From Rapana venosa (Eukaryota; Mollusca; Gastropoda; Neogastropoda; Muricidae): a stretch of DNA of 64,000 nucleotides. Numbering within the stretch: the stretch's first letter is position 1; each line of letters opens with the position of its first letter. Below are positions 33,054 through 45,000 of the stretch, piece by piece. The stretch spans positions 52,839,673 to 52,903,672 of the forward strand of contig CM054140.1 in NCBI GenBank assembly GCA_028751875.1. The letters are read 5' to 3'. Below the pieces are notes generated by a model. It had not been told where the DNA came from. It made no database searches and worked only from the letters and a program-made list of their open reading frames with translations. The translations under genes and the position numbers were made by a program.

Positions 33054-35800
33054 TTATAAGCCAAGTATCATCTTCCTTATATTGACTGCATGAAAAACAT
33101 ATATAGATACATTATGCCTGTGATTAACATTTGATGATTTAAGCAAAATATAAAAAGATACTTCTGATGAATCCTTAAGAATTTTCTTTCTGAGGTCTGT
33201 GTAAAGGCTGCAGTCAAACAAGAGGTGATGTTCATTCTCAAGTTGATTATCACACAAAGAACAATTTCTATCCTGGACAGATTCACTATATCTATGTGTA
33301 TTGTTATTTATTTGAAGTACACCAAATCTTGGCTGGGTAGCAGCAACACAGAAGCAATAAATGTCTATGTCATTTACATATTTTTCTCTTTCAAAAACTG
33401 TTTTTATATGAATTATATATCTGATATCTTTCTCTTATAGCTCCATTCCATTCCTGGATAAACCAGTCAACTAGTCTTTGTTTAAACGCCCTCAAAAATG
33501 TTTTAGTATCTCCCACTCCTTGCTGCAACCAAACAATGCCATAACCAGTCTCGCACAGAACCTATCTCACATTTGTAACCCAACAACTTTTACCACACCC
33601 GTCCAATTCAAATAACATAGTATATGCTCTGTGGGGTAATCTATATTATCCATTTGAACTAATTTCAGCCAGTATCTTATACATGCAACATATAAATTGA
33701 TATATAATGGGAATCTCCCTAAATCTCCATAAACCATCTTGTGTGGTGTCCTCACTGGAACACCTAAGAATATTTTACAGGCTGTTAAATGTACTTTCTC
33801 AATGGATCTAGTCTACTTATGCCCCACACCTCAGATGCATGTAACAAAATTGGTTTGATTTTTATGTCAAAAATTTTAAAGAATACACTTGCGGTCATTT
33901 CCTTGTATTTGTGGAACACTATGTAATTGCATAACATCTTTCTTTCCTTTAATTGCTAAATGATCAGTACCCCTTTTAGCACTAATCTTAGTGGTGAAAT
34001 TAAATCCTAAATAAGAGTAACTGTTCACTACTTCTAATCTCTTGCCATTATAAAACCATTTTTCATGTAGACCCAGAAACCCACCTTTCCTAAATACCAT
34101 AATTTTTGTCTTATCATTGTTTACATATAATTTCATTTTATCACAACACATATGTAAGATATCTAATTGATTTGGAAGACCTCAGGGAGTGTTGACAGCA
34201 AAGCTACATCATCTGCAAACAACAGAATAAGAAGTTCTGCAATATTAGGCAGCATCTGAACACTATGTTTGCCCCTTTCCTTGACGTCATCAGCTAACTG
34301 ATTTATTAACATTGAAAATAAAGTTGGGCTCAAAACACAGCCCTGCTTTACTCTGGTTGGGCATGCAAACAACTCAGTATGCTGTGAATTTGAACGAACA
34401 CATGATAAAAGTGAATTGTACATTGCTGTGAGAGAAGCCAGAAACTTTCCTTTTACACCTTGATTATATAAGCCCATTAGAAGTTTATCATGTTGTACAG
34501 AGTCGAAAGCTTTTCTAAAGTCTACAAAGGCTGTATACAACTTTCTACCTCTTTTACTCAAACATTTCAGAACTGAAGCATATAAAGTAAAAATATGGTC
34601 AACCGTAGAATGCTTTTTCCGAAATCCTGCTTGCTTATCTGAAATTAAATCATTAGTTTCTAACCAAGTATATAATCTGGTATTTAGTACAGAAGTGTAA
34701 CACTTAGAAATTATGCTTAATAAAGAAACACCTCTATAGTTGTCAAAATTATCTGGGTCACCTATTTTGTAGATGGGAATTATTATAGCTTTAGACCATT
34801 GTTGAGGATAAATTTCCTTGGTTGAATATGTTATTAAAAAGTTTTGTTAGAAACTCAAGAACAGTACTTTCACCAACTTTCAACATTTCAGCAGAAATAG
34901 TATCTATGCCACAGGCTTTTCCTCTCTTAAGTTTAGAAATAGCTCGAATAACTTCTTCTTCACGAATTGTTTGATTTAGATCATGATCAAATTCTTCTGA
35001 AAGATCATTGTCAGTACTATTTTCCTCTGCTTGGGTTTGATTATTGTTTTGATATAAAGATTTAAAGTGATTGAACCAGTCCTCTAGGCTAATAATTATT
35101 ATTATCAATTATTTTTTTTACCACCACATCCCATGTTTCTCAAATGTTTCCAGAACTGTGGCCAATCCTTCATTGCTTTAACTAGATTGTCTGTTTGTAA
35201 TTTTCTGAATGCTTGTTTCTTTGTCTTCAGTAAAAAATATCTATACCTTTTCCTTGCTTCTACATATAACCTTCTATCTTCTTCCATACGAGATTGTCTA
35301 AAGATTCTTAGTTTTTTTCCGACTCTCTTTCTTTAAGCTGCAACATTCCTCATAAAACCATACCAACTCTCTCTTTTTCTTAGCAAAAATCACTTTAAAT
35401 ATACATTGGCTTGAGTCTTTCAGACATTCTACAAACACATCCAAAGCACTATCAACATTTCTATCTAAAATTTGACTTGCTTCTATCATTCTAGTTTGGA
35501 TTTCATTGTTTTGCAACATTTCAAGAAATTCATTTTCTTTTTCTTCTTGCCAAAATTTTTTTCAGTTGCTGTGCATGCATTTTGTTTTGTTTTCTTCACA
35601 CCAACATTACCATTATACTTATTTTCTACTTGTAGGACAACAGGTAAGTGATCCGAATCTGTTAAGTTTTCAACAACTAGTGATATAAAATTCATGGATG
35701 ACAACAAATCACAAGAACCTATAAAGCAATTCACTGTACTTGCTCCAGAGGATGCAATACAAGTACAGCTTTCATCTGTAGCTGGGTGGACACATGGCTA
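33054..35800 (-). pseudogene. LINE-A copy 2 ORF2: endonuclease end, RT and C-terminus
   Basis: In minus-strand order: endonuclease end (VNCFIGSCDLL, LTDSDHLPVVLQV with the SDH block), linker (WFNHFKSLYQ), RT start (ISKLKRGKACGIDTISAEML), motif A (YTAFVDFRKAFDSVQHDKLL), motif B (TRVKQGCVLSPTLFSMLIN), motif C (LILLFADDVALLS), thumb (MVFRKGGFLGLHEKW, VVNSYSYLGFNFTTK) and C-terminus (RTPHKMVYGDLGRFPLYIN). A zinc-knuckle-like CSLCDNQLENEHHLLFDC follows. All three RT motifs are preserved, but the frame is broken at about seven places. The clade within the jockey/I group is undetermined. Confidence 0.85.
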
Positions 35801-37368
35801 CACTTAGTTTGAAACAGCAAAACCATTACCAGCTTTGTGATCAAAATATATTCAGTTTTCTCAACTCTCTATGTAAACTCACTATTATGCTTACGATAGA
35901 TCTGTATTTGAATATTTAGTATATTATCTAAATATGTTCATTTTCCAATATTCTGATGTAACTAATTATTAAATTAGTTTGTATCTTATCTACTTGTTTA
36001 TGTTCTTTTTAATGTTGTTTACATGAAACACCTTAATGATTCTTGTATTCATTCAATAGTACGGCCTGAGTTACCTCCCTTAAATGTGAGCATTGGTCTG
36101 ATCTAGGAAAGAAAATCAATAATAATAGCTTTATTAAGTCATATTGTTTGCGCATATTTATGGATATGGTTGTTGAAATACTGATCTTGACTTGATTCAT
36201 TTCAACCACAATGAGAGTTCTCTATTTTTGTTGTAAATCAATATTTTTCATCTATTGCATCATATAAGTATAGGTACATATGTACCCTAATGTTAATGCT
36301 AGAAAAGCAGTTCTAATTTTTATTTAACAATCTTTAATAAATCATAATTATTGTGCGGTTGAAGAACATGTGGGATAAACTCTATTTAGATCAATAAAAC
36401 AGTTCATATTAAGTAGTAGTAGATTGTAAGGCGCAAGGTGTAGAGGATGTGTGAGTCCTAGAAGTTAGCTAACTGCTGTTCCTTGTTGTAAACAAGTTTG
36501 AATTATGAACTAAATTCTACCAAATGCAGACATAAAAATATAAATGTTTGGTATGTTTTGGGTTTCCTTATGAATGAATATAAGATTGGAAGGTGTTAGT
36601 GTGGATAATTTGTAGTATTAGAGATAGTTATATTTTCCATCATACAGAACAGCTTTAAGAAGCTTGCTTGGGTGCAGCAGACCAGAAACTGTGTTTTCGC
36701 ACCACTGGTTAATTATGAATATCTCCTCTCATGGACATCTGTGGTTAATAATATGCATATGTATACAAACTGTGGTGCATATCCTTCTTTTTCTAGTCAT
36801 AAAGTATTTAGTTTTGTTGAAGTTTCAATGCTTTATTACTGAAAGTTATAGTGTGCAGCTGTTAAAAGTGTATCTAGTCGGAGGCTTTATTCGCCAATAG
36901 TTTGTAGTCAAATGATTTTTGTGCAAAATGTACTAATGAATCTTAATGCTTGTACTTTGTAGTTTATTTTGATATATAATATGTCTAGTTTCGTTACGCG
37001 GACAGCAAGATACTCACCACTGAAGCTGCATAATAAAACACAAAACCTCCTCCATCTTGGGCCAAATCGGCTGAAATGCTGGCAGTGTGGTGGTGCTGTC
37101 TTTGCAGTTCTCGTGGTGTGTATATATAGAGGGATGGTTAGGGTAGCTAGAGAGACCATCCCCCCACACAGCACTAGAAGTACTCAAGGGCTGAATAAAG
37201 ATGTGACAAAGGAAAGCTGCTGTCTTCCCTGAGTCTTCTTTTGCCTGGTTGCTGTACAGACATGTTGCTATGAATTGCTGTTGCTGAGAATTGTGTGTTC
37301 CACTCTTTCCCTATCCTGCCTCTATCGTTGCCGCTCGGCATGGTCACACATCAAATCTATGTTTGTTC
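35801..37368. mobile_element. 1.57-kb insertion in LINE-A, LTR-like features
   Basis: It separates LINE-A endonuclease residues FEFGI (37375-37390) from HPATDESC (near 35780), so its limits are inferred from the broken host frame. On the plus strand it has GTATATATAGAGGG (TATA-like, near 37118) and GGGCTGAATAAAGATGTG (polyadenylation signal, near 37190) about 70 bp apart, followed by T-rich sequence. This order is typical of an LTR core. It also has a MITE-end motif at 36845-36856. No coding frame, convincing TG..CA ends or target duplication is visible, so a solo LTR is only one option. Confidence 0.4.
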
Positions 37369-38020
37369 AGACCATATAAATACCGAATTCAAAGAGATTG
37401 CACAAATCAATCAACTGAGTACCAAAATTGTTGGTTTGACTGTCATGTGATTTTCTTGAAAAGTAGTGATTTTTTACAGATATTTGATCAAAATCAGTAA
37501 CATCCCCAAAGAAACACATGTTTTCTGAAGCCGTTCTTGCATTCATGTCACCATTTAACAAGATATGAAAATCATCATACATTTCATTTGGATCCATTCG
37601 ACATTGTTTTATCATTTCAATGCCAAAATGCCCTCCTGTGATTTCCAATAAAGTGAGTCACTGGGAGGTACATAAGCACTAATTAACATAATATCTTTAT
37701 CTGTACATAACAGATCCTTATCTAATTTCAAAACCATCATATTTTCAATATTCAATGGAATTAGCTGTACAGAATCTGCAAAAGACTTTCTAACCATTAC
37801 TATGACCCCTCCAGAGTATCTTCCCTGCAGAGAAGTTTCTTTGCCTTTCATGTGAAAGAAATGTAATCTGAAAACAAAGGTAAATCAAAGTCATCTCTAG
37901 TAAAAGTTTCTGTCAGACAAAGAAAATCATAAGAAAGTAGATAATAACAAAAGCATCATTTTCCAATTTTTATAATAAACCATTGACATTGTAATTAAGA
38001 AATTTTACTTGCAACTGATC
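37369..38020 (-). pseudogene. LINE-A copy 2 ORF2: endonuclease N-terminal part
   Basis: Minus-strand pieces: LNYNVNGLL (start block) near 37995, FLCLTETF (Glu block) near 37915, RYSGGVIVMVRKSF, LISAYVPPSDSLYW and ILLNGDMNARTASE (Asp/Asn block). Frameshifts lie near 37860 and 37640. It continues after the 1.57-kb insertion. Confidence 0.8.
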
Positions 38021-38054
38021 TACACTTTGTACAACATTTATTTGCAACTTATTT

Positions 38055-38852
38055 GATGATTGATGATAGAGTCTCCTGTCGGATCCAACGGATGAGTAGG
38101 CAGGCAGGCTTATCTGTCAGAATGTATCCTCATATGGGAGAAGAGGCCCATTCTGGATGCACAGCACTTCCCACAGGTGTTGCAAGGGAAAACGTCTCCA
38201 GAAGTTGAACCCTGCTTCCTTCGCTCACGCTTCTCCTTAATGGTCAGCGTTCTCTTGTTTTCAAACATCTTTATGCCACTGGAGCACAGCATCCTCCAGT
38301 GAGAACGATCAAGGGCATCAGTTTCCCAGGTAGTGATGTCTATGTCACAGGCTTTAGGGTTTGTCTTCAAGGTGTCCTTGAAGCGCTTGTAGGGTCTTCC
38401 AAGTTTTCGGAGGCCTTCCTTCAGCTGGCCATACAATAGCATCCTTGGGATCCTGCTGTCTGTCATTCGGACAATGTGTCCTATCCAGCATAGCTGGTAC
38501 TTGATCAGTAGGCTTTTGATGCTGGGCAGGCTGCTCTTCTCTAGGACCTGGAGTCTTGCCACTTTATTCTGAGGATCTTTCGTAGGCATCTCTGGTGAAA
38601 CTGCTTAAGCTGTTGAATGTGACGGCAGTACGCCGTCCATGTTTCACAGGAGTACAACAAGGTGGTCAGCATGACAGCTCTGTAAGTTTTGATTTTGGTG
38701 CTGAGCCTGATGCCTTTATTGTTCCACAGCCTGTTGTTGAGTCTGCCGAAGGCAGAACTGGCCTTGGCAATGCGTACTGTAACTTCTGCATCAAGGGTTC
38801 CATTGCTACAGAGGGAGCTGCAGAGGGAGCTGCAGAGGGAGCTGCCCAGGTA
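38055..38852 (-). mobile_element. Zinc-finger LINE 3' fragment (LINE-E) with target-site duplication
   Basis: The direct repeat GCAACTTATTT flanks it at 38044-38054 and 38853-38863. On the minus strand it encodes TLDAEVTVRIAKASSAFG, CETWTAYCRHIQQLKQF (RT thumb region), a frame break at about 38590, then LLIKYQLCWIGHIVRM, RRMLCSSGIKMFENK-like sequence and a terminal C2H2 finger FPCNTCGKCCASRMGLFSH followed by MRIH. This C-terminal pattern is common in metazoan LINEs annotated as endonuclease-reverse transcriptase. It has an ATC-rich tail and is 5'-truncated. A triplicated 12-bp AGAGGGAGCTGC sits at its 5' end. Confidence 0.88.
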
Positions 38853-38865
38853 GCAACTTATTTAC

Positions 38866-41078
38866 ACTTTGTACAACATACTCTGTACTGCATGTGATGT
38901 AATTCTTCTGTGAAATCACAATTGCTTGCTTTGGTGCTGTGGCCTGGCCAAGTCCCTATTTGTGTGTATCTGCGTGCTCAGTAGTATGAGTTTTGGAACA
39001 CAGAGATCTATCAGTGACATTGGTTCGGTCCCCTGGCATGGCTTTGCTAAAGGAATCTACAATGCTGCTCTGACTATGGGATCTTTGGTACTGTCTCCCG
39101 CCAGTCAGGCTACCCTGTCTTGTACCAGGGGCAGCACTTCTTGGACGCAGGTCTCTTGTTAGACACCTGCTCCGCTTTTGTCCAGTCACAACATGTCCTG
39201 TCTTGTCTCCAGTCTTCCTGTTGTTCTGTTTGTCTGATTGTCTTTCACTTGTCCCATTCTGTATATCCATGTCCTCTGTCACTGAGTCTTTGGGTTGCTC
39301 TGCTTCACATTACTCGTGTTAGCTCTGCAATGTTCTTTATGTTGGTGCATTGCATCAGAGATGTCTGACTCACATGTTTCTACCCCAGTCATATTTTCAT
39401 TGTGAATGTCATTGTTTTCCCATCCTAATTCATTTGCATCACCTGAAACAGTCACCCTGTTGTCATTTGTCACGTCACTTTCCAATAATAAACTGGTGTT
39501 ACTGTCACTTCTGTCTGTCTTCACACCTTGGAACACTTCACTTTTATCTTTTTCAGCCTGGTCAGCATTGCAGTTCAGTTTCCCTTATCTGAGCGGTATT
39601 CACAGCTTGTGCACTTTGATCTATATCAACAAGGTCTTCTTCCCCATGGGATGACACGTGCGGTCTCTCAGGGATCTGCTCTTCTCTGACACGTCTGTGG
39701 GTCTCCCTTGTTACTTCTGGGACAGCATGCTTTGAAGTGTTTGAGTTGGTGTAGTTCTCCTTCATCCAGACGATCCTCTTCTCTGCAGATGCTCTGCGTC
39801 TTGGTGGTGCTGGCTGTGTCATCACCTCACTGTACGAGCGAGTGCCTGGCACTATTGGAACAAAGGAATGTCTTTCTCTGGTATGTCTGTCCAATTCTCT
39901 ATGATGCATTCCTCCATGTCTTCCATAATCTCCAGTTTCCCTGCCACGTAGCTGGCTTGCTTCAGTATGGTAACCAAAGAGTTCTTCCTCGCCTTCAGAA
40001 TCATGTTCTGCTTGATGGAAGGGATGCCTTGGTGCATTTACACTATTCCATGGACTTGTCTCTTCTTGCATAGAATATTGTTGCATATGGTTATTCCTGC
40101 TTTGTCCACCTGTATCCCTGGTTGAAGTTGTTTTTAGCTGCCTGTGTTTTGGTGTGGAGGTCTCTTGTGTCTTTGCTGTTTCTGTTTGTGAAAGATAGGA
40201 CCTGATTTCTACACTTCTTCTATAGCTTGGGGAAGTGTATCGCCTTTCTCTATTGTCCATGGAGTTAGTAGTTTGCTGTTTTTCTCTCACTTGCAGCTTG
40301 CCATTGTATATATAAGTGATCTTGCCTTAATCTCAATGAAAGTCTACCATCTCTCTCTGTTGTGAGGTGAGGTCAGATGCAACTGGTATGCCGCTCTGTC
40401 GTAAACTGTCTCTGAGATCTCTGTCACTGAGGATTTCTATCTTGTCAGTCCACCTCTGTAGTTGCATGAGGATGGGCCGAGGATCCCTGCTGTAATGTCA
40501 CCACTTTCCAATTCAAAAGGCTTTGGCAATATCCTCATGGTGCCAACTTGTAGAGTGAGAATGGTCGTTCAGTAGATCAACTATTGTTTGTGTGGTTGTG
40601 TATTCATCTTCCCACTCACCTACTTGTACAATCATAATCTTGAGATTGCGAGCTTTTGAGTCCTGTTCCAGTGTTTCAAGTTTTCTTTCCAGCTGTTCAA
40701 TTCTCTCAAACAGACTGCTATTGTCCTCTTTCAGTTCTTTGATCTCCTCTGCATTGGAGACAGCCATTTCCTTTACTTTTACTACTTCTGAGCAAAAGCA
40801 TCCGATACTGTTTAAAGAGAATGGAATCTTTCATTCATTTCTGTTTTTATTCCTGTTGAGTGGAGAACAAAGCCCTGCTGCATTTGTGCTAATCGGCAGT
40901 CAATCATTTGCAAAATGTCTTGATGTGGGTCTGAAGCACTCTCTGCCATTATTTTATGTGCCTGTGGTAACGTAGGGGAAGTATGAACTAGACTCTCCAA
41001 ATAAGTAGCAACCCTCATGTGGGAAAAAAAGTGACAGGTGTTGGGTGTACAGCTGACAACTTGCAGTGAAAATTGCAC
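38866..41078 (-). pseudogene. LINE-A ORF1 (coiled coil plus RRM-like)
   Basis: In minus-strand order: an N-terminal helix region (ESASDPHQDILQMIDCRLAQ), a coiled coil (EEIKELKEDNSSLFERIEQL and on to LETLEQDSKARNL), then an RRM-like block (LKIMIVQVGEWEDEYTTTQT; PRPILMQLQRWTDKIEI; SDRDLRDSLRQSGIPVASDL). GKLQVREKQQ and a long polar, Arg/Ser-rich tail follow to about 38960. Coiled coil followed by RRM is the layout of L1-type ORF1 chaperones, which trimerise and bind element RNA. There are frameshifts near 40800, 40510, 40290 and 39560. Position and strand make it ORF1 of LINE-A copy 2. Confidence 0.7.
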
Positions 41079-42004
41079 TCTCAGTTTCTGGGTTTCATGC
41101 CAAACAGAAGTTGTAGAAGTGAGCTCATGTAAGGTACTGGCAAATTCAAATTCTTATTTATTTCATGTGTTTTATAAAACTGTTAATTACACCACAACCA
41201 CTAACCTTCTTGGTTCTCTTTTTTACACCTTCTTGTACACTAACACCACATACACCACCATGCAAAAACTTTTCAAGAACACAGGTTTCAGTCTGTAAAA
41301 ATTCCGCACCTAACTCAGAGCAACGTTTCACACACCTTTCCCTTCCCTTCCAATCGTCCCAGCCCGAGAGAGAAAGAGAGAGAGAGAAATCAAGTCAAAT
41401 CAAGTCAAGTCAAAATGATCCTTGTTGAGGGTAAAATAGTAAGCTTACAAGCTTTTTTCATCCTGCCCTCACACACACACAAACTCACACATGACTCACA
41501 CTTTTTGCTCTGCTTCTGGCTGCGAAAGGCGGCAATGTCACTGGCCAGTCTTCTAACAAAATTATCAAAGTATACCAGTTGTATTGTTCTAAAGTCGAAT
41601 GATGTGTATCCACAGATTTGTCACAACATCCTGAGACAAACAAGTAAGTGGTATCTGCAATAGGCCATCGTCATCTTTCATAAATTGGAAACGTAACCCA
41701 GACGATCTGATTTTGAAACTGGTTCCATGGTACAAGACATAGATACCAAAAATTCACAATGTTTGTGTACAACCCCACTGTTTTTAAAGCTGTGGTTAAA
41801 GCTATCATCTGTTTTTCAACTTTCAATCAATTATGAACCGTGTACATACATAATGGGGTGATTTATTATTTTTATTTTTGTGATCTGTAAACCACGGGCA
41901 TTGCTTCAACAAGAGATGAGTTGTCTTTATGTGTGAAGCCAATGTGCCATCTTGGCTGACAATCTCCCTTTCAAGCACAGGCCCTTGAAAGTGATACAAC
42001 AACA
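41079..42004. other. Mostly unassigned, with a LINE 3' end
   Basis: Minus-strand 41475-41387 ends TTTTACCCTCAACAAGGATC, then a (TTGAC)-type tail. This matches the 3' end near 49960-50015 on the plus strand. The rest has no recognised content. Confidence 0.45.
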
Positions 42005-45000
42005 AAACTGAGAGCAATGTTGGACAGAATTCAAAAACGATTTTGGTGTAATGAGAATGAACTTATGATTTGGCAAAATGCACTGTTATATCGATATTAA
42101 GCACTTGACAGTGATCTTGTCAGTCTTCAATGTACTGACTATGATGAAAATGAATGCACCCTACCATCTTCATCCCTATTACTATCAAACTCACCCCCCA
42201 ATCTGGCAAAAACTGTTATCAGAGTGTTTACCTGCCTAAACCAGCCTGATTCAAAACGGATCACTCTAAGCCTGTACTTAAATTCCAATGTAGGTGGTGG
42301 TACACTTCTGTGCCAGGTAATAGACTGTGTCAAATGGGACTCCCAGGAGTGTGAACACATCAACTGTTTGGTGCAGTCTTTCATGGCAAATGGGGACGTG
42401 GTCTCCCTAACAGAATCCCTGTTACTTACACTGGTCACCTTTATGGACTCTGCTGCTGGTGTGCTACAACCAAAGTCACCAACGACAGTGAAGACAACAA
42501 ATGTCCCTGACCTTGCAGTGAATACACCCATTTATACCACATCTATCTCTTCTCTCCATATGACTCTGCAGACAGCTTCCCCATTGGATGGTATAATGGT
42601 ATTGCCACCAACCCCACAGCAAGGGAAAGACAGTTCAAATGGTGCCTAGAGCTCTGCCTCATCTCTACTGAACATCAGCCTTTCTGCCATCCCAAAAGAC
42701 ACATTCTCAGGATCTGACCATGAAGGATCATCTCCCCAATGACACATGGTCAGCACTGATTCCAACATCCATTCAACTTCCCTAGCAAAAGACAGGAGCA
42801 CACACTCACAAAAACTCCATAAACTGCGTAGAAGAACCCTATGAATCACCCCCAAATCAGTACGGAAGTCAAGGGCATCAGTAACATTGACATGCTACAC
42901 CAAGAGAATCCAACAGCTGCAATATGAAATGGCTGATCTTCAGCAGAATCAGTCTGAATTTCTAGCCTTAGTGTTGACCCAGATTGAGGATACAAAAGTG
43001 AGTGCCAAAAATGAATTACAAGCTCTTATTGCATCAAAAATGGATGCACATCACTCCCCCTCTGATTCTCTGAAGTCTGACATCTCCGAGTTAGATAAGC
43101 AAGTCGGGGTACTGAAGAAGGAAAATCAGGCCCTCAAAAGTAAGCTGGGAAGCATCTGCGCAGATTAAAGGAAATCCAAGTCTGACACTAGCACGCAGTG
43201 TGAAGGCAAAGAACTGAAGCCTGCAGCTGATATCAAGGCCAGTTCTTCGCTGTCCACCTTGTCTACTGTCACTACCACCACAACCGCCACTACCACCATG
43301 CCTTCCTGCACTTCTTCACCTCCCTCTACAATGAAGCTGCAAGATGGCCACAATGTCATCTTCAGTGACACTACCCAGAATAACCCAGCCTCCTTGCTGT
43401 CAAGTGTCCCACAGAAAAACTTTTCATGGATATCATTCACATCCATCGAAAACCAAACAACTTACCCAGAAACCGATCCCCTCGATCTTGAGCAGAACAA
43501 AAATCACGAGAAGTGTATGTACAATATTCAGACAGCCAACCGCTTTCACCCCTTGAGTGAGGAGGCCAGTGCTGAGCAATCCCCTGTCAACTTTAATGAG
43601 GAAGGCAGTGCTGAGCAATCCCCTGTCAACTTTAATGAGGAAGGCAGTGCCGAGCAATCCCCTGGCAACTTTAATGAGGAAGGCAGTGCCGAGCAATCCC
43701 CTGTCAACTTTAATGAGGAAGGCAGTGCCGAGCAATCCCCTGTCAACTTTAATGAGGAAGGCAGTGCTGAGCAATCCCCTGTCAACTTTAATGAGGAAGG
43801 CAGTGCCGAGCAATCCCCTGTCAACTTTAATGAGGAAGGCAGTGCCGAGCAATCCCCTGTCAACTTTAATGAGAAAGGCAGTGCTGAGCAATCCCCTGTC
43901 AACTTTAATGAGAAAGGCAGTGCTGAGCAATCCCCTGTCAACTAATGAGGAAGGCAGTGCTGAGCAATCCCCTGTCAACTAATGAGGAAGGCAGTGCTGA
44001 GCAATCCCCTGTCAACTAATGAGGAAGGCAGTGCTGAGCAATCCCCTGTCAACTAATGAGGAAGGCAGTGCCGAGCAATCCCCTGTCAACTTTAATGAGG
44101 AAGGCAGTGCTGAGCAATCCCCTGTCAACTAATGAGGAAGGCAGTGCTGAGCAATCCCCTGTCAACTTTAATGAGGAAGGCAGTGCTGAGCAATCCCCTG
44201 TCAACTTTAATGAGGAAGGCAGTGCTGAGCAATCCCCTGTCAACTTTAATGAGGAAGGCAGTGCTGAGCAATCCCCTGGCAACTTTAATGAGGAAGGCAG
44301 TGCCGAGCAATCCCCTGTCAACTAATGAGGAAGGCAGTGCTGAGCAATCCCCTGTCAACTTTAATGAGGAAGGCAGTGCCGAGCAATCCCCTGTCAACTT
44401 TAATGAGAAGGCAGTGCTGAGCAATCCCTGTCAACTAATGAGGAAGGCAGTGCTGAGCAATCCCTGTCAACTAATGAGGAAGGCAGTGCGAGCAATCCCT
44501 GTCAACTTTAATGAGGAAGGCAGTGCTGAGCAATCCCCTGTCAACTTTAATGAGGAAGGCATGCTGAGCAATCCCCTGTCAACTAATGAAGGAAGGCAGT
44601 GCTGAGCAATCCCTGTCAACTTAATGAGGAAGGCAGTGCTGATAGCCAATTCCCAACATGATTCAACTATTAATCGCCAGCGAGGCAGTGCCGACATCCC
44701 CTGTCAACTTAATGAGGAAGGCAGTGCTAGACAACCCCTGTCAACTAATGGAGGCTGTGCTGAGCAATCCCTGTCAACTAATGAGGAAGGCAGTGCTGAC
44801 AATCCCCTGTCAACTTTAATGAGGAAGGCAGTGCTGAGCAATCCCCTGTCAACAAAAAACCATAACGCTACAGCTGGTCCCAATACCACTCCAGATTCAG
44901 TTCAAAGAGACAATAAAAGACTGAATCAAAAATCATGTGAGGTTCTTTCTTCTCGCTCTGTGCCCATCAAAAGTTATGTTCTGCTGACTGGTGGTTCAGT

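Larger units (their letters stand above)
32029..41078 (-). mobile_element. LINE-A copy 2, near full length, with three insertions
   Basis: On the minus strand it reads ORF1 (41078-38866), ORF2 endonuclease (38020-35490, interrupted), RT (about 35110-33880), C-terminus (33870-33054) and 3' UTR ending in a TTCAGAG heptamer tail at 32029-32041. Inserts are a zinc-finger LINE fragment (38055-38852, with 11-bp target-site duplication), an unclassified 1.57-kb piece (35800-37368) and a SINE-1 with L2-like tail (32505-32812). Without inserts it is about 6.4 kb, the most complete LINE in the window. Confidence 0.8.

Noticed and set aside
39350..40073. Plus-strand frames opposite the LINE-A ORF1
   Set aside because: The minus strand gives a coherent coiled-coil and RRM-like ORF1. 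The plus frames are shadows.
43433..43978. 181-codon minus-strand frame with repeated DRGLLSTAFLIKV
   Set aside because: It is the antisense reading of the 39-bp minisatellite. The sense frame continues a real ORF1.
43558..44852. CRISPR array
   Set aside because: Units are directly adjacent with no spacers and encode a protein repeat.
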